Source: Candidatus Aminicenantes bacterium JdFR-78
GTDB lineage: Bacteria; Acidobacteriota; Aminicenantia; JdFR-78
Direction: 5' to 3'
Assembly: GCA_002010665.1 (NCBI GenBank)
Contig: MTON01000002.1
Span: forward strand, 1-55,014
DNA: 55,014 bases
The notes under the pieces are model-generated. The model searched no databases, was not told where the DNA came from, and saw only the letters and a program-made list of their open reading frames with translations. The position numbers were made by a program, and so were the translations under genes. This document shows, piece after piece, positions 8,576-17,879 of this stretch. Within the stretch, counting starts at the first letter, position 1. The number at the start of each line of letters is the position of its first letter.

Positions 8576-9637
8576 TTAGAGTATTAGCATGCAATCTCCA
8601 TAACTATAAAATCTATATTTTCGTTTAATCGCTTCTTTATAAGCTTTTTTAATTAATTTAATGCCTTCTTCAGGATTCTGAGAAGCAAAAGCTGAAACCA
8701 GCATTAAAAGTGTGGATTTAGGTAAATGGAAATTGGTAAGAAGTGCATCTACTACCTTGAACTTATATCCAGGATAGATAAAGAGCTCGGTTTTGTTAAA
8801 ACCTGGTTCAAGATAGTTATCTTTCCATGCACTTTCAAGGGCTCTTACTGTTGTTGTACCGACTGCTATAATCCTTCTCTTATCTTTTTTAGCGAGATTT
8901 ATTTTATTTGCAACCTCTTCTTTAATATGAAAATATTCCTCTCCCATTTTATGCTCTTCAATTTTTTTAGTCTTCACAGGTCTGAATGTAGCTTCGCCTA
9001 CATGAAGAGTTATTTCTAATACCTCAACCCCTTTTTCCTTAATTTTATCAATAACTTTAGGAGTGAAATGAAGTCCTGCAGTTGGTGCTGCAATTGAACC
9101 TTCTTCTTTTGCGTAAATTGTTTGATAGCGATTCAAATCAAATTCTTTATATTTAATCGCTTCCTCGTTTTTTCTTTTAATATATGGTGGTAAAGGTGCA
9201 AATCCTATTTTTCTGATTAAATTTATTAAATCATTTCCTTTTCTATTAAACTGAATTAATCTCTTTCCATAATCATTAATTCTTATTATTTCTCCTTCAA
9301 GTCCCTCGCTAAATTTTATTTTCTTCCCTGTCTTTACTTTCCGAGCAGGATGAAAAATTCCTTCCCAAGTATCTTCATTGATTTTTTTTGTTAATAAACA
9401 ATCTATAAAACTTCCATTCAAAGAACCTATTAATCTTGCTGGAATTACTTTTGAGTTATTGATTATTAACAGGTCTCCCTCCTTTAAATATTCAGGGAGA
9501 TTTCTAAAATGAGAGTGTATTATTTTACATTCTCTTCTTATCAGAATGAGTAACCTTGACTGATCCCTATCAGGCAAGGGAAATCGAGCAATAAGTTCCT
9601 TTGGTAGATTATAGTCAAATAGACTTAAATCTATCAT
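8576..9637 (-). CDS. queA: S-adenosylmethionine:tRNA ribosyltransferase-isomerase
   Basis: A 353-residue QueA, of usual length, which transfers the ribose of SAM to preQ1 in tRNA to form epoxyqueuosine. Typical segments are FDYNLPKELIA at the N-terminus, NNSKVIPARL, SIAAPTAGLHFT, VGTTTVRALES and LTNFHLPKSTLLMLV. It is the last gene of yebC-ruvCAB-queA, starting nine bases after ruvB. There is no Shine-Dalgarno sequence before the ATG, so translation is probably coupled to ruvB. No separate epoxyqueuosine reductase gene lies in the window. Confidence 0.97.
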   Translation of the reverse strand: MIDLSLFDYNLPKELIARFPLPDRDQSRLLILIRRECKIIHSHFRNLPEYLKEGDLLIINNSKVIPARLIGSLNGSFIDCLLTKKINEDTWEGIFHPARKVKTGKKIKFSEGLEGEIIRINDYGKRLIQFNRKGNDLINLIRKIGFAPLPPYIKRKNEEAIKYKEFDLNRYQTIYAKEEGSIAAPTAGLHFTPKVIDKIKEKGVEVLEITLHVGEATFRPVKTKKIEEHKMGEEYFHIKEEVANKINLAKKDKRRIIAVGTTTVRALESAWKDNYLEPGFNKTELFIYPGYKFKVVDALLTNFHLPKSTLLMLVSAFASQNPEEGIKLIKKAYKEAIKRKYRFYSYGDCMLIL

Positions 9638-9646
9638 TTTTAAAAA

Positions 9647-10663
9647 TTAAAACAGTTTTTTTTGCTTCGGGTTATTATAGGGTATTCCGAAATGTTCATA
9701 AGCTTTTGCTGTAGCTTTTCTTCCCTTGGGTGTTCTATCTATAAATCCAGATTGAATTAAAAAAGGTTCATATATAGATTCGATGGTTTCCTTCTCTTCA
9801 TTTATTGCGGCTGCAATTGCTTTAATGCCTACTGGACCTCCATTAAATTTTTTGATAATTGTAAGGAGGATTTTTCTATCAATTTCATCAAAACCGCAGG
9901 AATCCACTTCAAGCATTTCAAGTGCTGCAAGAGCAACTTCTTTATTTATTTTTCCATCACCCATGACTTGTGCATAATCCCTAATTCTTCTCAATAATCG
10001 ATTTGCAATTCTTGGAGTTCCTCGAGAACGAAGAGCAATTTCTTTTGCACCAAGGCTGTCGATTTCAACTTTCAAGATCGATGCTGACCTTTTTATAATT
10101 AATTCGAGCTCTTCTGGGGTGTAAAAACCAATTCTAAAAATTATACCAAATCTGCTCCTCAAAGGAGGAGTAATCATTCCAGCACGGGTTGTAGCCCCGA
10201 TTAAAGTAAATCTTAATAGAGCGAGTTTTAAAGTTCTTGCATTTGGTCCTTGGCCAATTACTATATCCAATTTAAAATCTTCCATTGCAGGATAGAGGAT
10301 TTCCTCCACTGATGGGTGGAGGCGATGGATTTCGTCTATGAAGAGTATGGATTTATCTTGAAGATTCGTTAGAATTGCAGCTAAATCTCCTGCTTTTTCA
10401 ATTACTGGTCCTGATGTTGCCTTAATTGGAACACCAAGTTCCTTTGCTATTAAATGGGCAAGAGTAGTTTTTCCAAGTCCGGGTGGACCGTAAAGAAGGA
10501 CATGATCTAAGTGTTCATTTCTCTTTTTTGCGGCTTCAATAAATATTTTCAAATTTTTTTTGATATTTTCTTGACCTATAAATTCATTTAATGATCGGGG
10601 TCTTAATTTATCTTCAAAGATTGTGTCTTCGCTGGTTTTTATAGGAGTAGCTAATCTTGTCAT
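9647..10663 (-). CDS. ruvB: Holliday junction branch-migration helicase RuvB
   Basis: A 338-residue AAA+ ATPase, the motor of Holliday-junction branch migration together with RuvA. It shows [12 protein letters not shown], the Walker A segment GPPGLGKT, the Walker B segment LFIDEIHRL, the sensor-1 region with ATTRAGMI and the C-terminal winged helix with [10 protein letters not shown]. Three bases separate it from ruvA. Length and order are as expected. Confidence 0.98.
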   Translation of the reverse strand: MTRLATPIKTSEDTIFEDKLRPRSLNEFIGQENIKKNLKIFIEAAKKRNEHLDHVLLYGPPGLGKTTLAHLIAKELGVPIKATSGPVIEKAGDLAAILTNLQDKSILFIDEIHRLHPSVEEILYPAMEDFKLDIVIGQGPNARTLKLALLRFTLIGATTRAGMITPPLRSRFGIIFRIGFYTPEELELIIKRSASILKVEIDSLGAKEIALRSRGTPRIANRLLRRIRDYAQVMGDGKINKEVALAALEMLEVDSCGFDEIDRKILLTIIKKFNGGPVGIKAIAAAINEEKETIESIYEPFLIQSGFIDRTPKGRKATAKAYEHFGIPYNNPKQKKLF

Positions 10664-10666
10664 TTT

Positions 10667-11254
10667 TTATAATTTTGATAATTTTTTCAAACTTTCCTGA
10701 AATAATTTTTCGAATTCAGTCCCTTTTGGGAAAGAATTGATTGTATCATCAACTATTTTCTCAACCTCTTTTCTTTTGAATCCTAAGTTTATTAAAGCAG
10801 AAATAATTTCCTCTTTTTCTTTTGATTCAGGACTTGTTAGAACCCTTTTTTTCTCTTCAAATTTTTCTTGAAGTTCAAGGGCAATCCTTAAGGCTGTTTT
10901 TCTTCCTATGCCAGGTATTGCAGTTAATCGAGTAAAATCATTTTTCCTAATAGCTTCTTCAAGCTCTTCGGGTCCAAGTCCTGAAAGAATGTTTAGAGCC
11001 AGCTTGGGACCAATTCCAGAGATTGATATAAGCTTTGTAAAAATCTCTTTTTCCTCCTTTGTAAAAAAACCAAATAAAGAAATGCAGTCATCCCTTAAAT
11101 GAGTATAAATAAAAAGTTCAACCGGCTCCTTAAAATTTCCTATTTTTGAATAGGTTGACAAAGGAATAAATACTTGGTAGCCAACACCTCCCACGTCAAT
11201 TGTAACTTCGTTTGGAGATTTGTCCAGAAGAATACCTTTTAAAAAAGAAATCAT
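10667..11254 (-). CDS. ruvA: Holliday junction DNA-binding protein RuvA
   Basis: A 195-residue RuvA, which forms the tetrameric platform that binds the junction and recruits RuvB. It has the N-terminal OB fold (VTIDVGGVGYQVFIP), two helix-hairpin-helix motifs (SGIGPKLALNIL and PGIGRKTALRI) and the C-terminal RuvB-interacting three-helix domain. It sits two bases downstream of ruvC and three upstream of ruvB. Confidence 0.97.
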   Translation of the reverse strand: MISFLKGILLDKSPNEVTIDVGGVGYQVFIPLSTYSKIGNFKEPVELFIYTHLRDDCISLFGFFTKEEKEIFTKLISISGIGPKLALNILSGLGPEELEEAIRKNDFTRLTAIPGIGRKTALRIALELQEKFEEKKRVLTSPESKEKEEIISALINLGFKRKEVEKIVDDTINSFPKGTEFEKLFQESLKKLSKL

Positions 11255-11256
11255 TT

Positions 11257-11751
11257 TTACTTATTTTTAATTTTCTCAAGAAAACTTATTGAATTTAAGT
11301 GACAGAGAGCAATGGCCAGTGCATCAGTAACATCCTTTTCAATCTCTTTATTCTCAATTCCTATCAAATTAAAAACCATCTCTTTTACCTGAGTTTTTCC
11401 AGCTCTTCCATATCCCGTGACTGCCTTTTTTACTTCAAGGGGAGAATATTCAAAAATTGGACATTCATGAGTCGCTAATACAGATAAAATCACTCCTCTT
11501 ACCCCACCAAGTACAATTGCTGTTTTTACATTTTGTGCATAAAACAAATTTTCCAGAGCAGCTGCTTCAGGATTATATTTTGAAACTATTTCTTCAAGAC
11601 ACTCTTTTATTTCTCTTAATTTTTCTGCAAGAGAAAGATTCGTTTTCGGTCTTATTGTTCCATAGTCAATAATTTCATATTTATTATCTTTCAATTCAAT
11701 AATACCAAAACCAGTTGCTTTAGTACCTGGATCTATTCCAATTACTTTCAT
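11257..11751 (-). CDS. ruvC: Holliday junction resolvase RuvC
   Basis: A 164-residue RuvC endonuclease that cuts Holliday junctions. The RNase H-like fold is clear: IGIDPGTKATGFG carries the first catalytic Asp, ALENLFYAQN the catalytic Glu, and the C-terminal KDVTDALAIALCH the last acidic pair. It lies between the yebC-like gene and ruvA in the common order. Confidence 0.97.
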   Translation of the reverse strand: MKVIGIDPGTKATGFGIIELKDNKYEIIDYGTIRPKTNLSLAEKLREIKECLEEIVSKYNPEAAALENLFYAQNVKTAIVLGGVRGVILSVLATHECPIFEYSPLEVKKAVTGYGRAGKTQVKEMVFNLIGIENKEIEKDVTDALAIALCHLNSISFLEKIKNK

Positions 11752-11766
11752 TTATTTATGGGATGT

Positions 11767-12522
11767 TCATTCGTTTGCTGCAAATCTGGAAATTTCCTCT
11801 TCTTCAATATCAAAATTGGACCATACTTTTTTTACATCATCATGGTCTTCCAAGGCTGATAATAGTTTTAACAATTGTTCAGCCTCTTTACCCTGAAGTT
11901 TCACATAGTTTTGAGGGATAAAGGCAAGACTTGAGGTCGCAATGGAAATATTGTTTCTTTTGATAGCATCCACTACTGAGTCGAATTTTTCAGGCGGAGT
12001 GAAAACTTCCCAATTACTCCCGTCATCTCTCATATCCTCTGCCCCGCTTTCAAGGATTATTTCAAGAAGTTTGTCCTCTGATACTTTGCTTTTTTCAATG
12101 ACTATATAACCTTTGCGAGAAAACAACCAGGAAACACACCCAGGCTCTCCAAGCCGACCGCCATATTTTGTAAAAATATGCCTTAATTCTGCAACAGTCC
12201 TATTTTTATTGTCAGTAAGTGCTTCTACAAAAATTGCAACACCTCCAGGTCCGTATCCTTCATAGAAAACTTCTTCGTACTGGGCTCCTTCGATTTCACC
12301 AGTTCCTCTTTGTATTGCTCTTTTAATATTTTCAGCAGGCATATTGACACTTTTTGCATCTTCTATAGCTTTTCTAAGTCTTGGATTAGCTTCTGGATCT
12401 CCACCTCCTATCCGAGCTGCAACGACGATTTCTCTTATAACCTTTGTAAAAATTTTTCCTCTTTTTGCGTCTTGAGCTGCTTTTTTATGTCTTATAGAAT
12501 GCCATTTGGAATGCCCTGACAT
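11767..12522 (-). CDS. YebC/PmpR-family DNA-binding / translation-associated protein
   Basis: A 251-residue YebC/PmpR (TACO1) family protein, complete from the MSGHSKWHSIRHKKAA start to the acidic end. Members have been described as transcriptional regulators (PmpR), and relatives help ribosomes through proline-rich stretches. Typical segments are NPRLRKAIEDAKS, MPAENIKRAIQRG, YEGYGPGGVAIFVE and FSRKGYIVIE. A strong AAGGAG ribosome site supports the start. It heads the ruvCAB-queA operon, a widely conserved position. Confidence 0.96.
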   Translation of the reverse strand: MSGHSKWHSIRHKKAAQDAKRGKIFTKVIREIVVAARIGGGDPEANPRLRKAIEDAKSVNMPAENIKRAIQRGTGEIEGAQYEEVFYEGYGPGGVAIFVEALTDNKNRTVAELRHIFTKYGGRLGEPGCVSWLFSRKGYIVIEKSKVSEDKLLEIILESGAEDMRDDGSNWEVFTPPEKFDSVVDAIKRNNISIATSSLAFIPQNYVKLQGKEAEQLLKLLSALEDHDDVKKVWSNFDIEEEEISRFAANE

Positions 12523-12602
12523 CCCTCATCTCCTTTTAATTTTTTCAAGAATTTTAACACAATTTAATTTATTATGCAAATAGCTAACTATTTTGAAGTC
12601 TG

Positions 12603-13736
12603 TTAGAAATATATTTGCAATAAGGCAGAAAATCTTGTTTGTTTTTCTATCTTTACAGGATTCTCAAAGATAAAATAAGAAGAATTAATTTGAATCTTTA
12701 AAAAATGCTTATGGATAAAATAATTTATTCCCGTAGTTAATTCTTGTTTGGTATCCTTGTCTCTCTGAGTACTTGGATTTAGGAAAGAATATCTGAATAC
12801 AATCTCAAATTTTTTAGAAAACAAATAACCAGTCTGGATTCTGAAGCCAAAGGCTTGAATATTTTTAATCTCTGGTTTTTCAGGATTGATATTCCTAAAA
12901 TGAACATCCCCTTCAAATGAGAAACCTTTATATTTAACTCCTATATCACCTGTTATTTGAAGTATATCACTTTTTAAATTACCAATTTCTTTTCTGACTG
13001 AGGAGGCAAGTTTTTTTCGGTCGTCTATATTTTCTCTTGATGGATCAAAATTAGGAAAATATAGAATTCCTAAGCCAATTGCTAATTTTCTCTTCTTTGG
13101 AAAATCCAATGAAGATTGTGAATAGGAAAATTTTCCATTTGGTGTGAACATGATTCTGCCTGCATAGAGAAACTTGTTGTCGAGATTCTTTGTGTTTTTA
13201 CCCGATCCATTGAACACTCCTATGCTATATTCAATTCTTTCAGAAATGTTTCCATCAACTGAAAAGCCTATATCCCTTCCAACACTGAATTCTTCATTCG
13301 TTATAGAACGGTCTATCAATTGAAGGTATGCAGAAGATGTGAGATATTCCCTATTGAATGGGACTTTGAATTGCCCGATTTTAGGGTGCAATTCTTTAAA
13401 AATAGAAAAATCTATTATCAAATCTCTAAGAGAAATTTGGGATTTCTCCATCTGAAGCTGAATTTTATAATTGATCCAGGAATAAAAGGCATTTCCACTA
13501 AAATAAATTCTTGCTCTCTTTATTTGAAAACTTCTCTGAGAAGGTTTTAAGCCATTATAAATATTGTAAAATGTCAAAAATTGAATGCGATTTTTCAGTT
13601 TTAGAGAAAAACTACCATCTTTAGTTTTAATATAAAATCCGTTTTGATAACCGCTTTCTATCTCCATAGAATAAATATAAGATGAGGATATGATTATCCA
13701 TATACTGAGAAATAAAATCTTAGAAATTTTCATCAT
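12603..13736 (-). CDS. Phosphate-selective-porin-like (OprO/OprP) outer-membrane protein
   Basis: A 377-residue beta-barrel protein of the OprO/OprP type. It has a signal peptide (about residues 1-23), an N-terminal stretch FYIKTKDGSFSLKLKNRIQ, then alternating amphipathic strands (RRARIYFSGNAF-like arginine/aromatic pattern, GQFKVPFNREYLTSS, AGRIMFTPNG) and a C-terminal aromatic residue as usual for outer-membrane barrels. Members form anion-selective channels; the solute here cannot be deduced. The ribosome site AGGAGG is good. It is divergent from the serine hydrolase gene. Confidence 0.85.
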   Translation of the reverse strand: MMKISKILFLSIWIIISSSYIYSMEIESGYQNGFYIKTKDGSFSLKLKNRIQFLTFYNIYNGLKPSQRSFQIKRARIYFSGNAFYSWINYKIQLQMEKSQISLRDLIIDFSIFKELHPKIGQFKVPFNREYLTSSAYLQLIDRSITNEEFSVGRDIGFSVDGNISERIEYSIGVFNGSGKNTKNLDNKFLYAGRIMFTPNGKFSYSQSSLDFPKKRKLAIGLGILYFPNFDPSRENIDDRKKLASSVRKEIGNLKSDILQITGDIGVKYKGFSFEGDVHFRNINPEKPEIKNIQAFGFRIQTGYLFSKKFEIVFRYSFLNPSTQRDKDTKQELTTGINYFIHKHFLKIQINSSYFIFENPVKIEKQTRFSALLQIYF

Positions 13737-13800
13737 TGCCTCCTAAGAACATTAAAAATTAGCAGTTTTTGACAAAATTAGCAACTCCTTAATAAAAAAG

Positions 13801-13827
13801 TTTACTTTGACATAAAGTCTATATAAT
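13801..13827 (+). promoter_or_regulatory. Possible promoter for the serine hydrolase gene
   Basis: A perfect TATAAT (13822-13827) lies 22 bases before the ATG and just ahead of a strong GGAGGAG ribosome site. The -35 is uncertain: TTTACT at 13801 gives 15-base spacing, while the better TTGACA at 13807 is only nine bases away. Confidence 0.35.
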
Positions 13828-13848
13828 ATTTGAAAAGGGAGGAGAGAG

Positions 13849-15453
13849 ATGATTAAGTTTTCGGGTTTAAAAAGGGTTATAGGAATTTCATGTTTTATTA
13901 TTTTGTTTTTGTTTTTTGAAGTTACATCTGTACCAGCTTCTGAGGATTTCTTTAAAACCTTAGACTCCTATATTGAAAAGGTTCGCAAAGAATGGGAAGT
14001 TCCAGGCTTGGCTGTGGCACTGGTTAAAGATAGGAAGATGATTTTTGCAAAAGGTTATGGTGTTCGTAAATTAGGAGAATATACACCAGTAACTCCAGAG
14101 ACACTTTTTGGAATTGCCTCTAATACAAAGGCTTTTACTGCAGCTGCACTTGCAATTCTTGTTGACGAAGGAAAAATTAAATGGGATGATCCAGTTATTA
14201 AATATCTTCCAGATTTTTGTATGTATGATCCATATGTAACACGGGAAATCACTGTACGGGATTTGTTGACGCATCGCAGTGGTCTTGGGTTAGGAGCAGG
14301 AGACCTTCTCTACTGGCCTCAATCCACATATTCTCGGAAAGAAATAATCTATCGAGTGCGTTTTATCAAACCAGCTTTTAGTTTTCGAAGCAGATTTGCT
14401 TATTGCAACATTCTTTATATTGTGGCAGGAGAAATTATACCTGCAGTAACAGGAAAGACTTGGTCTGAGTTCATAAAAGAACGAATTTTTAAACCACTTG
14501 GTATGACTTTCAGTAACACGAGTATCAAGGAATTTTGTACAGGTGGCAATATTGCTTCTCCGCATACAAGATTTAATGGGCAAATTAAACCTATAGCTTA
14601 TGAGAATTTGGATAGCATTGGTCCTGCAGGAGCTATTAATTCAAATGTAATTGATATGTCAAAATGGATTATTGTTCAACTCAATTCAGGACTAATTCGG
14701 AATACTAAAAGAGGACAAGTACGTTTATTCAGTGCCGATGCATCAAAAGAAATGTGGTTTCCTCAAACAATTATTCCAATTCGAGAATATCCACCTGAAC
14801 TTTCCAAAATTAAGCCAAATTTTTTTGCATATGGCTTGGGATGGATGTTAAGAGATTATTATGGACACAAAATAGTTTACCATACAGGTTCTATTAGGGG
14901 TATGGTATCTAAGGTCACTCTCGTCCCTGATTTAAAATTAGGCATAGTTGTTCTTACAAATCAGGAAGCGAGACAAGCATATGAAGCAATTACTTATTAT
15001 ATATTGGATTATTATCTTGGTGTCTCTCCTATTGACTGGATTACTGCATTTAAACAAGCAGAGCAAAGAACTAAAAAAAGGATTGCTGAAATTGAGAAAA
15101 ACCTACGTCTTAAAAGAGTCAAAAATACAAAACCTTCTCTTGATATTTCAAAATATACTGGTCGCTATATTGATCAATGGTATGGAGAAATGGTGATCGA
15201 GGAAATAAATAATAAGCTTGTAATGCGATTTCTACATACACCTGCTTTAGTAGGAGATTTGGAGCACTGGCATTATGATACCTTTATCGTGCGATGGAGA
15301 GATCGTAGTCTTAATGCTGATGCTTTTGTAACTTTTATACTCAATTATAAAGGAGAGGTTGAAGAGGTAAAAATGCTTCCTGTTTCGCCACTCACTGATT
15401 TCAGTTTTGATTTTCAAGACCTTCTTTTTAAACCCGTAGGAAAAAAGAGATAG
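13849..15453 (+). CDS. Class-C beta-lactamase-fold serine hydrolase with C-terminal DUF3471-like domain
   Basis: A 534-residue secreted or membrane-anchored serine hydrolase (signal peptide about residues 1-30). The penicillin-binding/class C fold is marked by Ser91-x-x-Lys94 (SNTK), Tyr185-x-Asn187 (YCN) and His345-Thr-Gly (HTG), all present, so it should be active. Residues ~420-525 form a separate lipocalin-like domain of the DUF3471 type. Such proteins are esterases, D-aminopeptidases or peptidoglycan-peptide hydrolases; true beta-lactamase activity is not implied. The GGAGG site fixes the start. It stands alone between a divergent porin gene and a promoter-bearing gap. Confidence 0.88.
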   Translation: MIKFSGLKRVIGISCFIILFLFFEVTSVPASEDFFKTLDSYIEKVRKEWEVPGLAVALVKDRKMIFAKGYGVRKLGEYTPVTPETLFGIASNTKAFTAAALAILVDEGKIKWDDPVIKYLPDFCMYDPYVTREITVRDLLTHRSGLGLGAGDLLYWPQSTYSRKEIIYRVRFIKPAFSFRSRFAYCNILYIVAGEIIPAVTGKTWSEFIKERIFKPLGMTFSNTSIKEFCTGGNIASPHTRFNGQIKPIAYENLDSIGPAGAINSNVIDMSKWIIVQLNSGLIRNTKRGQVRLFSADASKEMWFPQTIIPIREYPPELSKIKPNFFAYGLGWMLRDYYGHKIVYHTGSIRGMVSKVTLVPDLKLGIVVLTNQEARQAYEAITYYILDYYLGVSPIDWITAFKQAEQRTKKRIAEIEKNLRLKRVKNTKPSLDISKYTGRYIDQWYGEMVIEEINNKLVMRFLHTPALVGDLEHWHYDTFIVRWRDRSLNADAFVTFILNYKGEVEEVKMLPVSPLTDFSFDFQDLLFKPVGKKR

Positions 15454-15489
15454 TATAACTGCACTCCTGAGATTCTATCGGGAAAAGTA

Positions 15490-15518
15490 TTGAAAGATAA
15501 TTAATTGAAAAATATGAT
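15490..15518 (+). promoter_or_regulatory. Sigma70-type promoter ahead of the ATP-grasp/exopolysaccharide genes
   Basis: TTGAAA (15490-15495) and TATGAT (15513-15518) with a 17-base spacer, each matching five of six consensus bases, in the 167-base gap after the serine hydrolase. It would give an untranslated leader of about 95 bases for the ATP-grasp gene. No hairpin or riboswitch-like structure was recognised in that leader. Confidence 0.5.
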
Positions 15519-15620
15519 GATTTTATGTATTCTATGGGAAGAAGCGTGTGTAATTCAACTGAATGAGATACAGGGGTGTGAAAGGGTTAAATTATTTTAT
15601 GAACATGTTTCAGGATAATA

Positions 15621-16526
15621 ATGGGTGAGAATATGGAGATATATCTCAAAAAGCAAAGAAAGATTTTAATAACTGGTGTTGGAGGACCAGCAGGAAAAGC
15701 ATGTGTTCGTTTTTTTAAAGAAAAGGGATTTTATGTGGTAGGAATAGACATGAGAGAAGTAGAAACAGAAGCAGACAATTTCAAAAAAGTTCCTCCTGCA
15801 TTAGATCCCGCATACATTTCTTGTTTACTCTCTTTAATAAAAGAATTCAATATCTCGCTATTGATACCTACTGTAACTGAAGAGTTGGTATTTGTGGCAC
15901 GAATAAAAGAAGAATTTGAGAAATTGGGGTGTTGTATTTTTATCTCTTCCCCAGAAATCGCTGAAATAGCAAATGATAAATTTTTGACTGCCAAATTTTT
16001 AGAGGAAAAAGGAATTCCAGTGCCTAAAACAGTTCTTCAAGAAAGTTTAAAGTCTTTAAATGCTCTAACCGATATTTTTAAATTTCCAATACTTTCTAAA
16101 CCTCGATTTGGAAGAGGGGGGAGAGGAGTGAAGATATATTATTCTGAAAAGGATTTACTTGAAGAAGAGAGAGAAGGTCTTGTTTTTCAAGAATTCATTC
16201 CAGGCGACGAGTATAATCCCAATCTTTTCGTTTTTCCAGAATCAAGTGTGCTGGTAAATGTAACTTTAAAAAAAACGGCATTGAAAAATGGAATTTTTGG
16301 GAATGCCCTTTCAGTTATAAGAGAAAATAATCCCAAAATCTCTGAGATTTCTAAAGAAGTAGGAGAGATTATGAGACTCCAAGGACCGATTGATATTGAT
16401 CTAAGATTAAGAGCGGATAATGCGCCTGTGATACTTGAGGTAAATGCTCGAGTTGGAGCTAATGTATTGGAAGCACCTGAAGTTTTGGAAACATTACTTG
16501 AAAAATGGTTTGAAATTTCAAGATAA
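15621..16526 (+). CDS. ATP-grasp enzyme, carbamoyl-phosphate-synthase-like
   Basis: A 301-residue ATP-grasp protein. It has an N-terminal Rossmann-like domain (ILITGVGGPAGKACV, VVGIDM), the ATP-binding core (FPILSKPRFGRGGRGV, VFQEFIPGDEY) and a metal-binding end (DIDLRL, ILEVNARVGAN). This is the layout of CarB-like ligases that join a carboxylate to an amine or another nucleophile via an acyl phosphate. It is far shorter than CarB and is not carbamoyl-phosphate synthase; the substrate is unknown. An alternative ATG at 15633 has a GGTGA site in front. It lies 45 bases upstream of the exopolysaccharide-like genes, so a role in making or modifying a sugar is possible but unproven. Confidence 0.8.
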   Translation: MGENMEIYLKKQRKILITGVGGPAGKACVRFFKEKGFYVVGIDMREVETEADNFKKVPPALDPAYISCLLSLIKEFNISLLIPTVTEELVFVARIKEEFEKLGCCIFISSPEIAEIANDKFLTAKFLEEKGIPVPKTVLQESLKSLNALTDIFKFPILSKPRFGRGGRGVKIYYSEKDLLEEEREGLVFQEFIPGDEYNPNLFVFPESSVLVNVTLKKTALKNGIFGNALSVIRENNPKISEISKEVGEIMRLQGPIDIDLRLRADNAPVILEVNARVGANVLEAPEVLETLLEKWFEISR

Positions 16527-16571
16527 TGATAATAGTATAATTTTTCGCTTTAAATTACGATTGGAGTAATT

Positions 16572-17879
16572 ATGAGAAAAAAAATTTTATTACTGGTTGC
16601 TTTAAATTTGTTTTTAAGCCAATTTCTTCTTTCCAAAGATGTTCTGCAAGAATATTATAAACAGGCTCAGGAGGCTTTAAAGAATAAAAATCTTATTAAA
16701 GCGGAGAATCTTTTTCAGTATCTCATCTCACAAGACCCTGAAAATTCGATTTATCATGTGGGATTGGCAGAGACTTATAAGTTGAAAGGAGAGTTTGAAC
16801 ACGCAATTGTAGAGTATAAAAGGGCTCTCGAGCTTAAAAAAGAAAAAGATTTATCAATTATGAACAACATAGCAACTCTATACAAATGGATTAGAAAATA
16901 TAAGGAGTCCGCATCCTGGTTAAATAAGATACTTGAAATTGATCCCGCACATAAAGAGTCCCTTCAGGATATGGAAAATCTTAGATTAAGAAGAGGCCTT
17001 CATTTCGAAATAAACTCCGGAGGATGGGAGGTGGATTATACAAAGAAGGGTTATGACATGCGATTATTCGTGGGCAAGATAGATTGGATTGATATTTATA
17101 TTGGATACTCTAAGGCTGAAAGAATTTTCTATGAAAGGGAAGAACTTTTCGCTAAATTCTATTTTTTTCCCAAATATACAACTTACTTGAAGTTGGAATT
17201 TCAGGATAAAAATTATGATTATCCAAATAATCCTGATCCTGATAGCACTTCTTATGACCATACCCCAGGTATTGAGATAGAAGTTTCGCATATAATTAAT
17301 TCAAAATATAAATTGTCAATTTTATATAAATTTTTTAATCCAAATTTTTACTGGGATGAATTTATGAGGGCATATAATCATAAAATAGAGGGAAGATTTT
17401 CTTCCAAATGGTTTGATTTATTGGAAACCGAAGTTTTTTTTGCTTTGTTAAGAGACCCGGATTCAGCTACTTTTACTGTAAATAAGAATTTAAGAAAAGT
17501 TGCGAGATTTGATTATAAGACGAGATTTTTATTAGGGGGAAATATTCAAATTTCAACAGAGACATTCGAGACAGAAATAAAATACATTCCAAATCGAGAT
17601 CTTGATGATTCATTAAGTTATTCCTTTTTCTTTAACATAGAAAAAGAAATAATAAATAAAAGTATATCTTTTCCTGTCATAATAAGAATGGATTATATTT
17701 ATGACAAATATTCTCAATATAGTTATTTAAGTGGAAAAAGTTCAAAGGTTTATATGTTTACCTTAATAGGTGAACCTTTTTCTTTCTTGAGATTAAAATT
17801 TGGGGGAAAATTTCTTATCAGGCCTCAGAGAAATGAATTTGGATTCTTTATCGGTTTAGTTTATAAATTAAAACTGTGA
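16572..17879 (+). CDS. TPR-containing outer-membrane beta-barrel protein (YaiO/PgaA-like)
   Basis: A 435-residue exported protein: signal peptide (residues ~1-21), three or four tetratricopeptide repeats (~25-145; GLAETYKLKGEFEHAIVEYKRALEL is one, NNIATLYKW the next), then ~290 residues of alternating aromatic strands ending in VYKLKL, as in an outer-membrane barrel. This TPR-then-barrel layout is that of YaiO and, in a larger form, PgaA, the exporter of poly-N-acetylglucosamine. Because the next two genes encode a deacetylase and a processive glycosyltransferase, I infer that it is the outer-membrane outlet for their polysaccharide. Its stop overlaps the next start (TGATG). Confidence 0.78.
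   Translation: MRKKILLLVALNLFLSQFLLSKDVLQEYYKQAQEALKNKNLIKAENLFQYLISQDPENSIYHVGLAETYKLKGEFEHAIVEYKRALELKKEKDLSIMNNIATLYKWIRKYKESASWLNKILEIDPAHKESLQDMENLRLRRGLHFEINSGGWEVDYTKKGYDMRLFVGKIDWIDIYIGYSKAERIFYEREELFAKFYFFPKYTTYLKLEFQDKNYDYPNNPDPDSTSYDHTPGIEIEVSHIINSKYKLSILYKFFNPNFYWDEFMRAYNHKIEGRFSSKWFDLLETEVFFALLRDPDSATFTVNKNLRKVARFDYKTRFLLGGNIQISTETFETEIKYIPNRDLDDSLSYSFFFNIEKEIINKSISFPVIIRMDYIYDKYSQYSYLSGKSSKVYMFTLIGEPFSFLRLKFGGKFLIRPQRNEFGFFIGLVYKLKL

Noticed and set aside
16510-16541. Internal promoter before the TPR-barrel gene (TTGAAA and TATAAT)
   Set aside because: The spacer is 20 bases, too long for a confident sigma70 promoter, although the TATAAT itself is perfect.
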